From Streptosporangiaceae bacterium NEAU-GS5 (GTDB taxonomy: Bacteria; Actinomycetota; Actinomycetes; Streptosporangiales; Streptosporangiaceae), in assembly GCA_017592665.1 (NCBI GenBank), contig JAGFNW010000021.1, positions 117,986 through 181,985 on the forward strand: 64,000 nucleotides of DNA, given 5' to 3'. The notes beneath the pieces were generated by a model, which made no database searches, was not told the DNA's origin, and was given only the letters and a program-made list of their open reading frames with translations. This document shows positions 38,574 to 47,373 of this stretch, piece by piece (position 1 is the first letter of the stretch; the number at the start of each line of letters is the position of its first letter). The translations under genes were made by a program, and so were the position numbers.

Positions 38574-38907
38574 GGAAGCGCCCGTCGAGGATGGGCCGCA
38601 CCTCGATCGCCGTGCCAGGTCTCGTCTCGCGGAGCATCTCCCGGGCGAGGGCGAGCGCGCCGTCCAGGGTGTCCGCCTCGATCAGGATCAGCCCGGCGAG
38701 ATACTCCTTGCTGTCGACGAACGGCCCGTCGGTCAGCAGCATCCGCCCTTCGTCGTTGTGCAGCGTCGTCGCCGACTCGTCGGCATGGAGCCGGGCCCAC
38801 CCGGTGACCTCCGGCCGGTCGAGCAGGCCGGCGAGATCACCTGGAATCGGGCGGGCCGCCCGGTCCGTGTTCTCCGGCGGGGAGTAGGCCAGCAACGCGT
38901 ACTGCAT
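38563..38907 (-). CDS. YCII-related DGPF protein (partner of ECF42 sigma)
   Basis: The ATG at 38907 has a GGAGGA site; the protein begins MQYALLAYSPPE and has 114 residues. LLTDGPFVDSKEYLAGLILIEADTLDGALALARE contains the DGPF motif that names the group. Its reaction is unknown. It overlaps the sigma factor gene by 11 bp, so expression is coupled, and it is divergent from the AHSA1 genes, which are common further members of ECF42 loci. Confidence 0.88.
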   Translation of the reverse strand: MQYALLAYSPPENTDRAARPIPGDLAGLLDRPEVTGWARLHADESATTLHNDEGRMLLTDGPFVDSKEYLAGLILIEADTLDGALALAREMLRETRPGTAIEVRPILDGRFRGA

Positions 38908-39087
38908 GAGTCCTCCAGTCACGGGTCGATGCCGCGTCAAGTATCAGACGGACGGCGCCGCCGCGGACGGACGGCGACCGCCGGAAGATTTTCCAACGCT
39001 GGTGTCCGTCCGGCGCGCGGCCGTTCGTAACTGCTGCAGATCCGCCCCGACAGGGGCGGCAGGGACGTACGCGACGGAGGAGCCCCA

Positions 39088-39537
39088 ATGCCCGACATCC
39101 TGCACCGCATCAGCATCGACGCCCCGCCACAGCGGGTGCACGACCTCATCGCCAGCACCGACGGGATCGCCCGCTGGTGGACCGGGCGGCCGCTCACGGG
39201 CGAGCACGCCATCGGCTCGAGCTTCGGTGTCTACTTCGGTGACAGTCAGCGGCCCGCCGCGGTCATGGAGGTCGTGACCGACGCCCCGGACCACGTGATG
39301 TGGCGGGTCACCGACGGGCCCGACACCTGGATCGACACCACGATCACCTTCGCCCTGCGGCCTCGCGGCCAGGCAGGCACCACCCTTCTGTTCACCCACG
39401 CCGACTGGCAGCAGGCCGGGGAGTTCATGAGCGGCTGCAGCACCAACTGGGGCGCCTACCTGACGAGCCTCAAGGGCGGTGCCGAAAACGACGCGTTCGC
39501 CGCCTACCCGGCCGGCGAAGTCAGCCGCTGGGACTGA
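39088..39537 (+). CDS. SRPBCC/AHSA1-type protein
   Basis: The ATG follows GGAGGAG. The 149-residue protein has the START-like pattern ILHRISIDAPPQRVHDLIASTDGIARWWTG at the start, HVMWRVTDGPDTWIDTTITFALRPRGQAGTTLLFTHADW in the middle and a C-terminal helix (SGCSTNWGAYLTSLKGGAE). These small cavity proteins bind hydrophobic ligands or act as chaperone-like factors. The WW near residue 30 is typical. With the next gene it forms a pair, 43 bp apart. Confidence 0.85.
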   Translation: MPDILHRISIDAPPQRVHDLIASTDGIARWWTGRPLTGEHAIGSSFGVYFGDSQRPAAVMEVVTDAPDHVMWRVTDGPDTWIDTTITFALRPRGQAGTTLLFTHADWQQAGEFMSGCSTNWGAYLTSLKGGAENDAFAAYPAGEVSRWD

Positions 39538-39580
39538 ATCACGTCAACTGAATCACCTTCAACTGACCGAGGGGAAATCG

Positions 39581-40081
39581 ATGACTACCGAACCCACGCC
39601 CAGCCCGGACGCCGCGCGGCTCGAGCGCACCTACGATGCCCCGGCGAACCTGATCTGGGAGCTGCTCACCACAGCCGACGGCCTCGACGAGTGGTGGGCC
39701 CCCGACGGCTTCGAAACCCGGGTGAGCGAGATCGAGCTCAGCCCCGGAGGTGAGGTGCGCTACACCATGACCGCGGTCGCGCCGAAACAGGTCGCGTTCA
39801 TGCGGAGTATCGGCGCGCCGCTGTCGACCGCATTCCAGAAGACGTTCACCGAGGTCACGTCCCCCACCCGGCTCGCCTACCTGACGGTGATCGACTTCGT
39901 GCCCGATCGTGCGCCGTACGAGCACCTGACGACCATAGACATCGAGCCCGCGGGCGACCGCACGAACGTGGTCATGACACTGGACCCGCTCCATGACGAG
40001 ATCTGGACGCGGCAGCATCACGCCCATCGCGCCGACGAACTCGACAACCTTGAGAAGGCGGTCAAGCGGCGCGCGGCGTGA
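39581..40081 (+). CDS. SRPBCC/AHSA1-type protein (second copy)
   Basis: The ATG at 39581 has GAGGGGAAA upstream and gives 166 residues. Motifs are LERTYDAPANLIWELLTTADGLDEWWAPDGFETRVSEIELSPGGEVRYTM and RTNVVMTLDPLHDEIWTRQHHAHRADELDNLEKAV, as in AHSA1 proteins. It is a distant paralogue of the previous gene and probably co-transcribed with it. No catalytic residue can be read. Confidence 0.85.
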   Translation: MTTEPTPSPDAARLERTYDAPANLIWELLTTADGLDEWWAPDGFETRVSEIELSPGGEVRYTMTAVAPKQVAFMRSIGAPLSTAFQKTFTEVTSPTRLAYLTVIDFVPDRAPYEHLTTIDIEPAGDRTNVVMTLDPLHDEIWTRQHHAHRADELDNLEKAVKRRAA

Positions 40082-40253
40082 TCGCGCGGTGATCGCCTTC
40101 GCCTCGACGGCTCCCAGCGATGTTTGATCCCCGGCCGTTGTCGTGACGATGGCCGGGATCAACAGGGGGCGTGACCGGGATCTTGCCTGGATATCAGCCG
40201 GGCTGCCAGGCTGCTTGCCTGCAACGGCGAATTCGGGCGGGAGACACGTCACC

Positions 40254-41288
40254 ATGGGTAAGCGCCGGACTGTCGCCGGACTGGTCGGATCACTCGTCGC
40301 CATGGCAGGTGTCGGGCTGACGGACAGTGGCGTACATGACCTCGTGAACGTGCGAATGATGGCGGCGTCGGATTCCACGCCGCTCAGAGGGCCGGGCATG
40401 GTCACGTGCCCGGCGGCGACCAAGACCGTCGGCACCGCCGACGCGCTGCGGCGGGCGCTGGCCTCGGCTCGCGCGGGGGACGTCATCCGGCTACGGCCTG
40501 GCACCTACCGAGGTGCTTTCGTCGCCCGCTCGTCCGGCACGCGGAACAAGCCGATCTTCCTGTGCGGTGGCGCGGGCGCTGTGCTGCGGGGCAAGGGCGT
40601 CAGGAGCGGCTACGGTCTTCACCTCGACCGCGTGAGCTACTGGCGGCTGGTGGGCTTCAGCGTCGTCGGCAGCCAGAAGGGCGTGGTCGCCGACCGGACT
40701 CGGGCGTCGGTCATTCAGGGCCTGACCGTGCACGAGATCGGTGACGAGGGCATCCACCTGCGCGCTTTCAGCTCCGGCAACTGGGTCCAGTACAACCGGA
40801 TCCACGACACCGGCCAGCGTCGTGCGAAGTTCGGCGAGGGCGTCTATCTCGGCTCGGCCAAGTCGAACTGGGGCCGCTACTCCGGCGGCCGGATGGACCG
40901 CAGTGACGGCAACCTGGTGCGGGGCAACGTGATCCGGTCGACGGCCGAGGCCGTCGACGTCAAGGAGGGCACCCGTGGCGGGCGGATCGTCGGCAACGTC
41001 TTCGATGGGTCGGCGCTGACCCGGGAGGGCGGCGACTCGTGGGTCGACGTCAAGGGCAACGGCTACCTGATCGAGGGCAACATCGGGAAGACCACGCCTC
41101 AGGACGGCTTCCAGACCCACCAGATCATCGACGGCTGGGGAACGGGCAACACGTTCCGCAGGAACACCATCGACCTCAACGGGGGCAAGGGCGTCGGCAT
41201 CAACGACACGGCCGGCGGCAACAGCATTGCCTGTGACAACACGATGGTGGGCGGTGGCCGCCTCACCCGCAAAGGCTCCTGCGCCTGA
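40254..41288 (+). CDS. secreted right-handed beta-helix protein
   Basis: The ATG at 40254 gives 344 residues with an N-terminal hydrophobic signal (KRRTVAGLVGSLVAMAGVGL). After a linker, PG-type repeats form a parallel beta helix: ALASARAGDVIRLRPGTYRGAFVARSSG (as in pectate-lyase-like folds), then turns marked by N or G every 22-25 residues (WRLVGFSVVGSQKGVVAD, NLVRGNVIRSTAEAVDVKEG, GGRIVGNVFDG, TGNTFRRNTIDLNGGKGVGI). Such proteins bind or cut polysaccharide outside the cell. No catalytic triad of Asp residues is evident, so enzyme activity is uncertain. Confidence 0.75.
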   Translation: MGKRRTVAGLVGSLVAMAGVGLTDSGVHDLVNVRMMAASDSTPLRGPGMVTCPAATKTVGTADALRRALASARAGDVIRLRPGTYRGAFVARSSGTRNKPIFLCGGAGAVLRGKGVRSGYGLHLDRVSYWRLVGFSVVGSQKGVVADRTRASVIQGLTVHEIGDEGIHLRAFSSGNWVQYNRIHDTGQRRAKFGEGVYLGSAKSNWGRYSGGRMDRSDGNLVRGNVIRSTAEAVDVKEGTRGGRIVGNVFDGSALTREGGDSWVDVKGNGYLIEGNIGKTTPQDGFQTHQIIDGWGTGNTFRRNTIDLNGGKGVGINDTAGGNSIACDNTMVGGGRLTRKGSCA

Positions 41289-41356
41289 CCAATCTTGCGT
41301 GTGCTCCTGCTCCCCGCCAGTGGGCGTGGCGTGGCCGTCGACGAATGCGCTGATCT

Positions 41357-41908
41357 TCAGTCCGTGGCGGTGCCCGGTGCTGGTGTGCGCTCAGCGAGGT
41401 GCTTCAGGTTCAGTAGCTGCCTTCGGGCCATGATGAGGTCGCCGACGGACACGCCGAGCGCGGCCCAGCGGGCGGTCTGCATGACGACCTTGAGCAACAG
41501 GCGCGTCGCATCGTGCCCCTGGGGCACGAGGACGTACGACATGAAGGCGCCCATGATGGAGCCCGTCAGCTGCTTCCCCACGTCGACCGAGACGATCCGG
41601 CCCCGCTGCCGGCCGCCGGCCGTGGTGAACCTTTCCCCGGCCCGAGGCTCGGGAAGGCCTACCAGCTTTCGCGGCGAGCGGCGGCCACGATTGTCGATCC
41701 AGTCGTAGGAGTAGGGGGCGAGCCGCACTTGTGCCACCCACGGCCACACCGCTTCGGTGGAGGCCTCGATGCGCACACCGCGCCATGCCTGCAGCGTGGG
41801 TGAGGCGACGAAGTCGTCGCACGGATAGGAGCGCAGCACGTCGCTGTCGGTCACGCCCCACCGGTCGCCTAACACGCCTCCATCATTCACCACCCCACGC
41901 AACCTCAT
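41357..41908 (-). CDS. SRPBCC-type protein of unknown role
   Basis: The frame is open further upstream, but similarity-like order begins near the ATG at 41908, giving 183 residues. Features: GVTDSDVLRSYPCDDFVASPTLQAWRGVRIEASTEAVWPWVAQVRLAPYSYDWIDNRGRRSP, GLPEPRAGERFTTAGGRQRGRIVSVDVGKQLTGSI and a final helix with VGDLIMARRQLLNLKHLAER. The VWPWVAQ..APYSYDW element is common in actinobacterial SRPBCC proteins. The start is not certain, since no good ribosome site is visible. Confidence 0.65.
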   Translation of the reverse strand: MRLRGVVNDGGVLGDRWGVTDSDVLRSYPCDDFVASPTLQAWRGVRIEASTEAVWPWVAQVRLAPYSYDWIDNRGRRSPRKLVGLPEPRAGERFTTAGGRQRGRIVSVDVGKQLTGSIMGAFMSYVLVPQGHDATRLLLKVVMQTARWAALGVSVGDLIMARRQLLNLKHLAERTPAPGTATD

Positions 41909-41973
41909 CCGCAGCTGGGCGCCGGGAGGACTGGGTGGGGTCCAGCGGCTGATGCTGAGTGGATGGCGTACCG

Positions 41974-42546
41974 CTAAAGGTGGCCAGTGTCGTTGAAGCT
42001 GACCAAGGTCGGTGGTCGGTCGGAATCCCACTGCACGATGGTGATCGCACAGTTGGCCTGATTCAGGCCAATCCACCGCCATTCCGGGGCGTCGAGCATG
42101 TGGCGGACGAACCACCCGATGACGAAGTTGTGCGTGATCAGCAGTTCCTGTCGGTCGTTGTCGCCGGTGACACCGAAGTGCGCGACAGCAGCCTGCAGGG
42201 CCGTCGCGTCTTCGTCGCGTTCGTCGTCGGGCACGCCGTCGAGCCAGGCGTGCCACCGGTCTGGGTATCGGCCGCGTTGCCCGGCGGAGGGCACCGGCGT
42301 TCGGTCCGCGACAAAATGGCAGTCGTGTCGCGGCACGGTCGGCAGATGGCCGGCGACGATGTCGGCGGTCTGGGCCGCCCTGGCCAGTGGGCTGTGGTGG
42401 ATGGCCGAAAAGGGCACTGTACGCAGCCGTCGACCCAGCCGGTCGGCCTGCTCGCAACCGAGTTGCGAAAGGCCTCCGTCCGGGGCGTGACCGGACGCCG
42501 GATCTTGCTCGCCGTGGCGGACGAGGTACAGCTGCGTACGAGCCAT
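41974..42546 (-). CDS. histidine phosphatase family protein
   Basis: The ATG at 42546, with GGGAAGG upstream, gives 190 residues. LYLVRHGEQDP holds the phosphohistidine RHG motif at the N-terminus, HHSPLARAAQTADIV has the second Arg, and LLITHNFVIGWFVRHML has the second catalytic His. The family contains phosphoglycerate mutases and phosphatases such as CobC; the substrate cannot be told. It lies between an SRPBCC gene and the metallopeptidase, all on the minus strand. Confidence 0.88.
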   Translation of the reverse strand: MARTQLYLVRHGEQDPASGHAPDGGLSQLGCEQADRLGRRLRTVPFSAIHHSPLARAAQTADIVAGHLPTVPRHDCHFVADRTPVPSAGQRGRYPDRWHAWLDGVPDDERDEDATALQAAVAHFGVTGDNDRQELLITHNFVIGWFVRHMLDAPEWRWIGLNQANCAITIVQWDSDRPPTLVSFNDTGHL

Positions 42547-42616
42547 GTGGGCCACCTTCCCGGTGCTTGCGCGACGGAAAGCACGATAGATGGCCAGACG
42601 CGGACGACCTGGTCGG

Positions 42617-45124
42617 TCAAGCCGAGAAGGCCTTCTCGTCGGCTTGGGCCGCGGTCAGCAGGGGAGCGTAGGTGCCGGGATCGAGTTCGGTGCGACGTTC
42701 GTAGATTTTCACGCGCTGGTGCATCGCCAGTCCCGCCGCGGCGTGGGATGCGGCATCCGAGTGCGCGTACGCCAGCATGTAGAGGGCTCCGGCCAGCGAG
42801 TCCCAGTGCGGGTTGGGTGTCAGGTCATCGAGGTTGTCGTAGTCGGTGATTCCGGCCAGTTCCTGGAGGATGGTCACGGCGCGTTCGCCGGCTTGCTGGG
42901 GTGCGGGGATGTCTTCGATGCGGCGGAAGGAGCATTCGTCGACCAGTGCCTGGGCGAGGCTTGGGCGATAGGCCGACGGGTCTGTGTTTGCCAGCCGTTC
43001 GTACAGGCTGACGCGGTGCCGCATTGAGGTGACGGCGTCGGCTCGGTCGGTGGCGTCCCATTGGGCGTAGGCCAGCATGTAGAGCGCGCCCGCCAGGGAA
43101 TTCCAGTGCGGGTTGGGTGTCAGGTCATCGAGGTCGTCGTAGTCGGTGATTCCCGCGAGTTCTTGAAGAATGGTCACGGCGCGTTCGCCGGCTCGCTGGG
43201 GTGCGGGAATGTCTTCGATGCGGCGGAAGGAGCATTCGTCGACCAGTGCCTGGGCGAGGCTCGGGCGATAGGCCGACGGGTCTGTGTTCGCCAGCCGTTC
43301 GTACAGGCTGACGCGGTGCCGCATTGAGGTGACGGCGTCGGCTCGGTCGGTGGCGTCCCATTGGGCGTAGGCCAGCATGTAGAGCCCACCGCCGAGAGCC
43401 GGCCAATCCTCGTTGGGGCTGAGCGTGGCGAGAGCGGTGAAGTCGCTGATTCCGGCCAGCTCCATATACAGGCGTACGCCGTCGGTGCCTGCCTGAACGG
43501 CGGCGCGTACGTCGGTGGCTCGCAGGTTGGCGCTGTCATCGATGAGGGATCTGGCCCGCAGCCGCTTGCGACAATCGGCGATCGCCTGCGCCAACCCCGG
43601 GACGTCCAGGTGGACGCCGGTGAACCGGTCGGTGGCGTCGGCATGTGCGGTGGTCACTCCCGCGCTGCTGGGCTCGGAGCAGGACACTTCGATCCGGATC
43701 TCGTACGTGCCGTCGCCCGGCGTATTGCTGATGCGCAGGCGCCTGCCCTCGCCTTCCTGGACCGTCACGACCGTGACCTGCCGGTCGGCGGGCGGGGCCG
43801 GCTGCGGCGTGTCCTCGATCACCGTGGACGCGGTGATGACGGTGGGCTGACCGGACGGCTGGACCATGACGTCGTTGATCCGCCAGGTGAAGTCGGGGTC
43901 GATGTAACCGCCGCTGAGGTAGGCGGTGGCGACGACAAGCTCGTTCTGCTCGACGCGCTGATAATCCAGCTCGCGGGATCCGCACGGTAGCACCGGGAAG
44001 CTCGCACGGCCGGTGGCCGTGACCACGCGGCCGGGCGTCTGATGGTCGAGTTGGAGACGGACCGCGCGCGGCTGCCGCCGGGTGAATCTGATCTTCGCGG
44101 TGTGCGTCGTGAGCTGATAGTCCTCGATGACCAGGCGTACGTTGGCGGCCACGCCGCTCGGCTGGGTGTAGCCGGGCTGGACGTCGATGATCCCCTTCGG
44201 GGAGTAGAGCGGGATGCGGCCCTGATAGCTGGGCAGCTTCGGCTGGCCGGGGCGCGGCGTGGGCAGGATGCCGTGCAGGACCACACCGGAGCCCGGGCCG
44301 CCGGGCCGGTCCAGGCCGGCATCCCAGTTGGTCGCCACACGGAGTTCGGCCGTCCAGACGATGCCGTCAACCTCGCAGACCGCGATCACCGGTTGCCCGG
44401 GCGTGGCCTCGCTGAGCGCGTCCAGCACGATCGGCTGCTCCAGGCCCACGCGGATCACCATGGACGAGGCCGCGAACTCCGGAAGCGTATGGAACAGTGT
44501 CGCGGCCGCCGGCATCGGCCCGAACTCGTCCCAGAAGCGCATGTCCTGCGGGAAGACGGTCTCCGGTACGGCCGAACCGGCGGGACGTGGCCGCGCGTGC
44601 GTCGGGCTGGTGTTGCCGAACGTCCGCGCGCTCATGATGCAGTACGGGTCGCCGTATTCGACCTCGCCGCCGAAGGAGTGGTCGAAGCCGAGGGTGTGCC
44701 CGATCTCGTGGGCCATGAAGGTGTGACTGCCCCCGAAGTCGAGCACCGCGAACGCGCCGAGAACGTGGTCGGTCGCCCCGGCAGGAGATGGATTGTCGAA
44801 CATGAACACGATCTTCGGGTGGTAGCCGGCCACCAGCCCGGGCGCCTGCGCGATGGCGGTGGCGACCACCTCGTCACGGGTGCGGTGGCTCTGCAGGTCG
44901 CCGTGCTTGTCGAAGAAGGTGTCGTGCGTCAGCCCGAGCGGCGTGATCGGGAAGATCTGGCCACCGGTCTGCGGGTCGATCATCCCGAAGGTGCATTCCC
45001 GCCAATAGCGCCCGAGACTGTGGCCGGCGTCGCTGAGGAAGATCTCCCGCATCGCCGCATCATGCGGACCTCGCGGCTGGTCGGCCCAGTGATGCTGTAC
45101 GACGACGATCGGTGCCTGCAACAT
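42617..45124 (-). CDS. metzincin-type metallopeptidase with duplicated C-terminal repeats
   Basis: The ATG at 45124 has GGGAGGG upstream; the protein has 835 residues and no signal peptide. HEIGHTLGFDH (139-149) is the HExxHxxGxxH zinc site and YCIMSAR (about 167) the Met-turn, so it is a metzincin. The middle part (about 230-520) is rich in beta strands. The last 280 residues consist of three helical repeats of about 100 residues (LYMLAYAQWDATDRADAVTS .. DPSAYRPSLAQALVDECSF .. ELAGITDYDDLDDLTPN), TPR-like; two are almost identical at DNA level. Export without a signal, or an intracellular role, remains open. Confidence 0.75.
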   Translation of the reverse strand: MLQAPIVVVQHHWADQPRGPHDAAMREIFLSDAGHSLGRYWRECTFGMIDPQTGGQIFPITPLGLTHDTFFDKHGDLQSHRTRDEVVATAIAQAPGLVAGYHPKIVFMFDNPSPAGATDHVLGAFAVLDFGGSHTFMAHEIGHTLGFDHSFGGEVEYGDPYCIMSARTFGNTSPTHARPRPAGSAVPETVFPQDMRFWDEFGPMPAAATLFHTLPEFAASSMVIRVGLEQPIVLDALSEATPGQPVIAVCEVDGIVWTAELRVATNWDAGLDRPGGPGSGVVLHGILPTPRPGQPKLPSYQGRIPLYSPKGIIDVQPGYTQPSGVAANVRLVIEDYQLTTHTAKIRFTRRQPRAVRLQLDHQTPGRVVTATGRASFPVLPCGSRELDYQRVEQNELVVATAYLSGGYIDPDFTWRINDVMVQPSGQPTVITASTVIEDTPQPAPPADRQVTVVTVQEGEGRRLRISNTPGDGTYEIRIEVSCSEPSSAGVTTAHADATDRFTGVHLDVPGLAQAIADCRKRLRARSLIDDSANLRATDVRAAVQAGTDGVRLYMELAGISDFTALATLSPNEDWPALGGGLYMLAYAQWDATDRADAVTSMRHRVSLYERLANTDPSAYRPSLAQALVDECSFRRIEDIPAPQRAGERAVTILQELAGITDYDDLDDLTPNPHWNSLAGALYMLAYAQWDATDRADAVTSMRHRVSLYERLANTDPSAYRPSLAQALVDECSFRRIEDIPAPQQAGERAVTILQELAGITDYDNLDDLTPNPHWDSLAGALYMLAYAHSDAASHAAAGLAMHQRVKIYERRTELDPGTYAPLLTAAQADEKAFSA
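42804..43386 (-). repeat. 300-bp tandem duplication inside the metallopeptidase gene
   Basis: 42804-43086 and 43104-43386 are nearly identical at an exact 300-bp offset; the few differences include GGTTGT/GGTCGT near 42832/43132 and CTTGCT/CTCGCT near 42893/43193. Each copy encodes one 100-residue repeat. Identity at synonymous sites points to a recent duplication or gene conversion. Confidence 0.92.
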
Positions 45125-45235
45125 GCCCGCGTCCCTCCCGAGATCCCCTGTCGGTGGCAATACCGAACGTAGGACGGGACAGGGCGTACGGCATGAGTAG
45201 CCCGTACTCATAGCCGCGTCGATCAGCCGCGTCGA

Positions 45236-46633
45236 TCAGGGATTCGTCCGGTCGGTGTCGACCGCGGAGCGCAGCGCGCCGACCACGGTGGCAAGCTCCG
45301 CCAGCAGCCCCGACACCGTGGTCTGGTTGCCGCCGTTGATCGACACCGTGCGCAGTTCCGCCGGCTTGGGCAGCTTCGCCATGATCTCCGGCAGTGAGCC
45401 GATGAGTGTGGCCTGCAGACTCGCGGGGGTCTGCTGGTTCGCGATGTCGGCCCTCATCCGCTCACGCTCCAGGTCGAGCAGGGCCTGCTCGTGGCCGGAC
45501 TGCGCCCGGGAACGGGCCTGCTCCAGCTCACCGCCGAGCGCCAGGCGCTCGAGCTCCTGCTCCCGCTCGATGCGGAGCCGGCCGGTCTCGGCCTCCTCGG
45601 CGTGCCGGTCGCGCTCCATCCGCAACGCGTGCAGGGTGGTCTCGGTCTCCAGCTCCGCCACCGCCCGGGTGTCGTCATGCGACCGCTGGGTGCGCCGCAG
45701 CCGCTCGGCCGCCTCGGTGTCGAACTGCCACGCCTCGTTGCGGGCCCGCAGCTCAGCGAGTTCTCGCTCGTACTCGAGGCGCTGGGTCTCCTTGAGCCGC
45801 TCGGTCGCCATCTCGCGCTGTGCGATGGCCTCCTCGGCCTGCAGCTCGGCCAGCCGGGCGATCTGACTCTGCACGGCCCGATAGGGCTTCTGCAGGTTCT
45901 CCCAGAGCCGTGACGAGCTGACCACGGCCTCCTTGATCTGGACGGTGACGATGCGCAGGCCGAGCCCCTGGTCGCTGTTGTCCGCGCCCTCGGCCACCGC
46001 GCGCAGCCGGGCGGTCAGCTCTTCGATGATGGGCTGCTTGTCGCTGAGCACGTCGTGTACGCCCATGGTCGCGACCTTGTCCTTGATCGCCGCCTCCGCC
46101 TGCTCCCGCAGTTGGAGGTTGACCAGCCGCATCGGATCCTCCGAGTCACCGAAGTCCAGCTTGCGGTAGGCGGTGCCGAAGTCCTGGATGATCCACTGGA
46201 CGTAGCCCTGCACCAGCACGCCCTGCAGCTCCTGGCAGATGCAGTACGCGTTGATCAAGATGGTCTGGGTGGCGCCGGGCACCACCAGGAACGAGTCGAT
46301 GGCGGGGTTGAACCGGAACGACACGCCGAGTCCGATGTGCAGCGGCTTGTCCCGGCCGCGCCGGGTGTGCACCACGAACGCGTTGGGCGGCACCAGCACG
46401 TTCTTCCAGCGCCAGAAACCCGTGATCCGCACATCCACCGGCCCGGGAGTCAGCCTCTCGGCCGCCGTCCCGCCCGGCGCCCGGTCGCGCCTTGCCAGCG
46501 GGCTGGGCTGCCGTGCGGGCGCGGCCACGCCGGGTGGAGGGGCGCCGCGGCGCGCCTTGAGGTCGTCCTCGAGCACCGCCTGCTGTGCGACGACCTGTTC
46601 CAGGTAGGCATTGCCCTTGTCGGCGACGCTCAT
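45236..46633 (-). CDS. SPFH/band-7 domain protein with long coiled coil
   Basis: The ATG at 46633, second of two adjacent ATGs after GGAGGGG, gives 465 residues. A band-7 domain lies at about 75-270 (RITGFWRWKNVLVPPNAFVVHTRRGRDKPLHIGLGVSFRFNPAIDSFLVVPGA.. and LGLRIVTVQIKEAVVSSSRLWENLQ), followed by a long coiled coil rich in Glu and Arg (about 280-410, AELQAEEAIAQREMATERLKETQRLEYERELAELRARNEAW). There is no clear membrane helix, unlike stomatins, so it resembles soluble or peripherally bound assemblies such as vault- or flotillin-like proteins. Function unknown. The metallopeptidase gene follows 111 bp downstream. Confidence 0.75.
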   Translation of the reverse strand: MSVADKGNAYLEQVVAQQAVLEDDLKARRGAPPPGVAAPARQPSPLARRDRAPGGTAAERLTPGPVDVRITGFWRWKNVLVPPNAFVVHTRRGRDKPLHIGLGVSFRFNPAIDSFLVVPGATQTILINAYCICQELQGVLVQGYVQWIIQDFGTAYRKLDFGDSEDPMRLVNLQLREQAEAAIKDKVATMGVHDVLSDKQPIIEELTARLRAVAEGADNSDQGLGLRIVTVQIKEAVVSSSRLWENLQKPYRAVQSQIARLAELQAEEAIAQREMATERLKETQRLEYERELAELRARNEAWQFDTEAAERLRRTQRSHDDTRAVAELETETTLHALRMERDRHAEEAETGRLRIEREQELERLALGGELEQARSRAQSGHEQALLDLERERMRADIANQQTPASLQATLIGSLPEIMAKLPKPAELRTVSINGGNQTTVSGLLAELATVVGALRSAVDTDRTNP

Positions 46634-46722
46634 CATCCCCTCCGCCTTCCGCGCGATCGCCGATGAGTTTCGCCTACGCCGCCGAACCACCGCAACCACT
46701 ATGTCCTGTCCCCGATTGGGGG

Positions 46723-47169
46723 TTACTGAGGCAGGCCCCAGCTGGTGGAGGAGACGGGGCTGAGGGTGAGCAGCAGGCGCCGCTCATCCACCATGGCGCG
46801 GAAGAACTCGTCCGGATCGGGGTGAGGCGTCCCCCTGATTCGTTCATAGACGTCAAGGAGCTGAACTCCAGCCGCATCGCCGGGAGCCATCGACTGTGGT
46901 CCAACGGCCGCGACGACGCCGATCGAGATGTAGCTGCCGAATTCAGTGCCGAGGATGTGCAGCACCGCCCGCGTGTCGCGGCGCAGGTTGCGGGTCTTGG
47001 CACGATCGGCCGTCACCGACACGCGGAACCGCCCGCCATCGAACGCGAACAGGACGTTTGAGCTCTGCGGGGAGCCATCGGAGCGAAGGGTGATCAGGAC
47101 CGCCTGATGGCGATCGCCGACCCAACGCCCGATGCGCTCGGGCAAGACGAATTCCTCTGGACTGATCAC
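46723..47169 (-). CDS. PPOX-class F420/FMN-dependent oxidoreductase family protein
   Basis: The 148-residue protein has the split-barrel pattern RHQAVLITLRSDGSPQSSNVLFAFDGGRFRVSVTADRAKTRNLRRDTRAVLHILG, where RAKTRNLRRD.R is typical of F420-dependent pyridoxamine oxidase-like enzymes of actinobacteria. The C-terminal part reads DPDEFFRAMVDERRLLLTLSPVSSTSWGLP. Such proteins reduce or oxidise diverse small molecules; the substrate is unknown. It precedes the SPFH gene on the same strand. Confidence 0.85.
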   Translation of the reverse strand: MISPEEFVLPERIGRWVGDRHQAVLITLRSDGSPQSSNVLFAFDGGRFRVSVTADRAKTRNLRRDTRAVLHILGTEFGSYISIGVVAAVGPQSMAPGDAAGVQLLDVYERIRGTPHPDPDEFFRAMVDERRLLLTLSPVSSTSWGLPQ

Positions 47170-47373
47170 GACGTATCACCCTAATTCCAACGATCGGATA
47201 GTCAGGCGCATCGACGACAGTGTCTTGGTCGGCCGTCAGGTGTTGCGCCGGGTTGTCCCAGGCGCGGCAAGGTGCGGCTGTGCTCGACCTCATCAGATAT
47301 CACATCGTGGGATGGGCGTGGCGCGTGCCCGGCCTGGTCGGCGATGCCAGTGTGGTCTGTCTAGGCTCTGGCC

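Noticed and set aside
45211..45236. Short direct repeat AGCCGCGTCGATC before the metallopeptidase gene region
   Set aside because: Two copies of 13 bp in GC-rich DNA with no further structure; likely chance or slippage, with no attachment site context.
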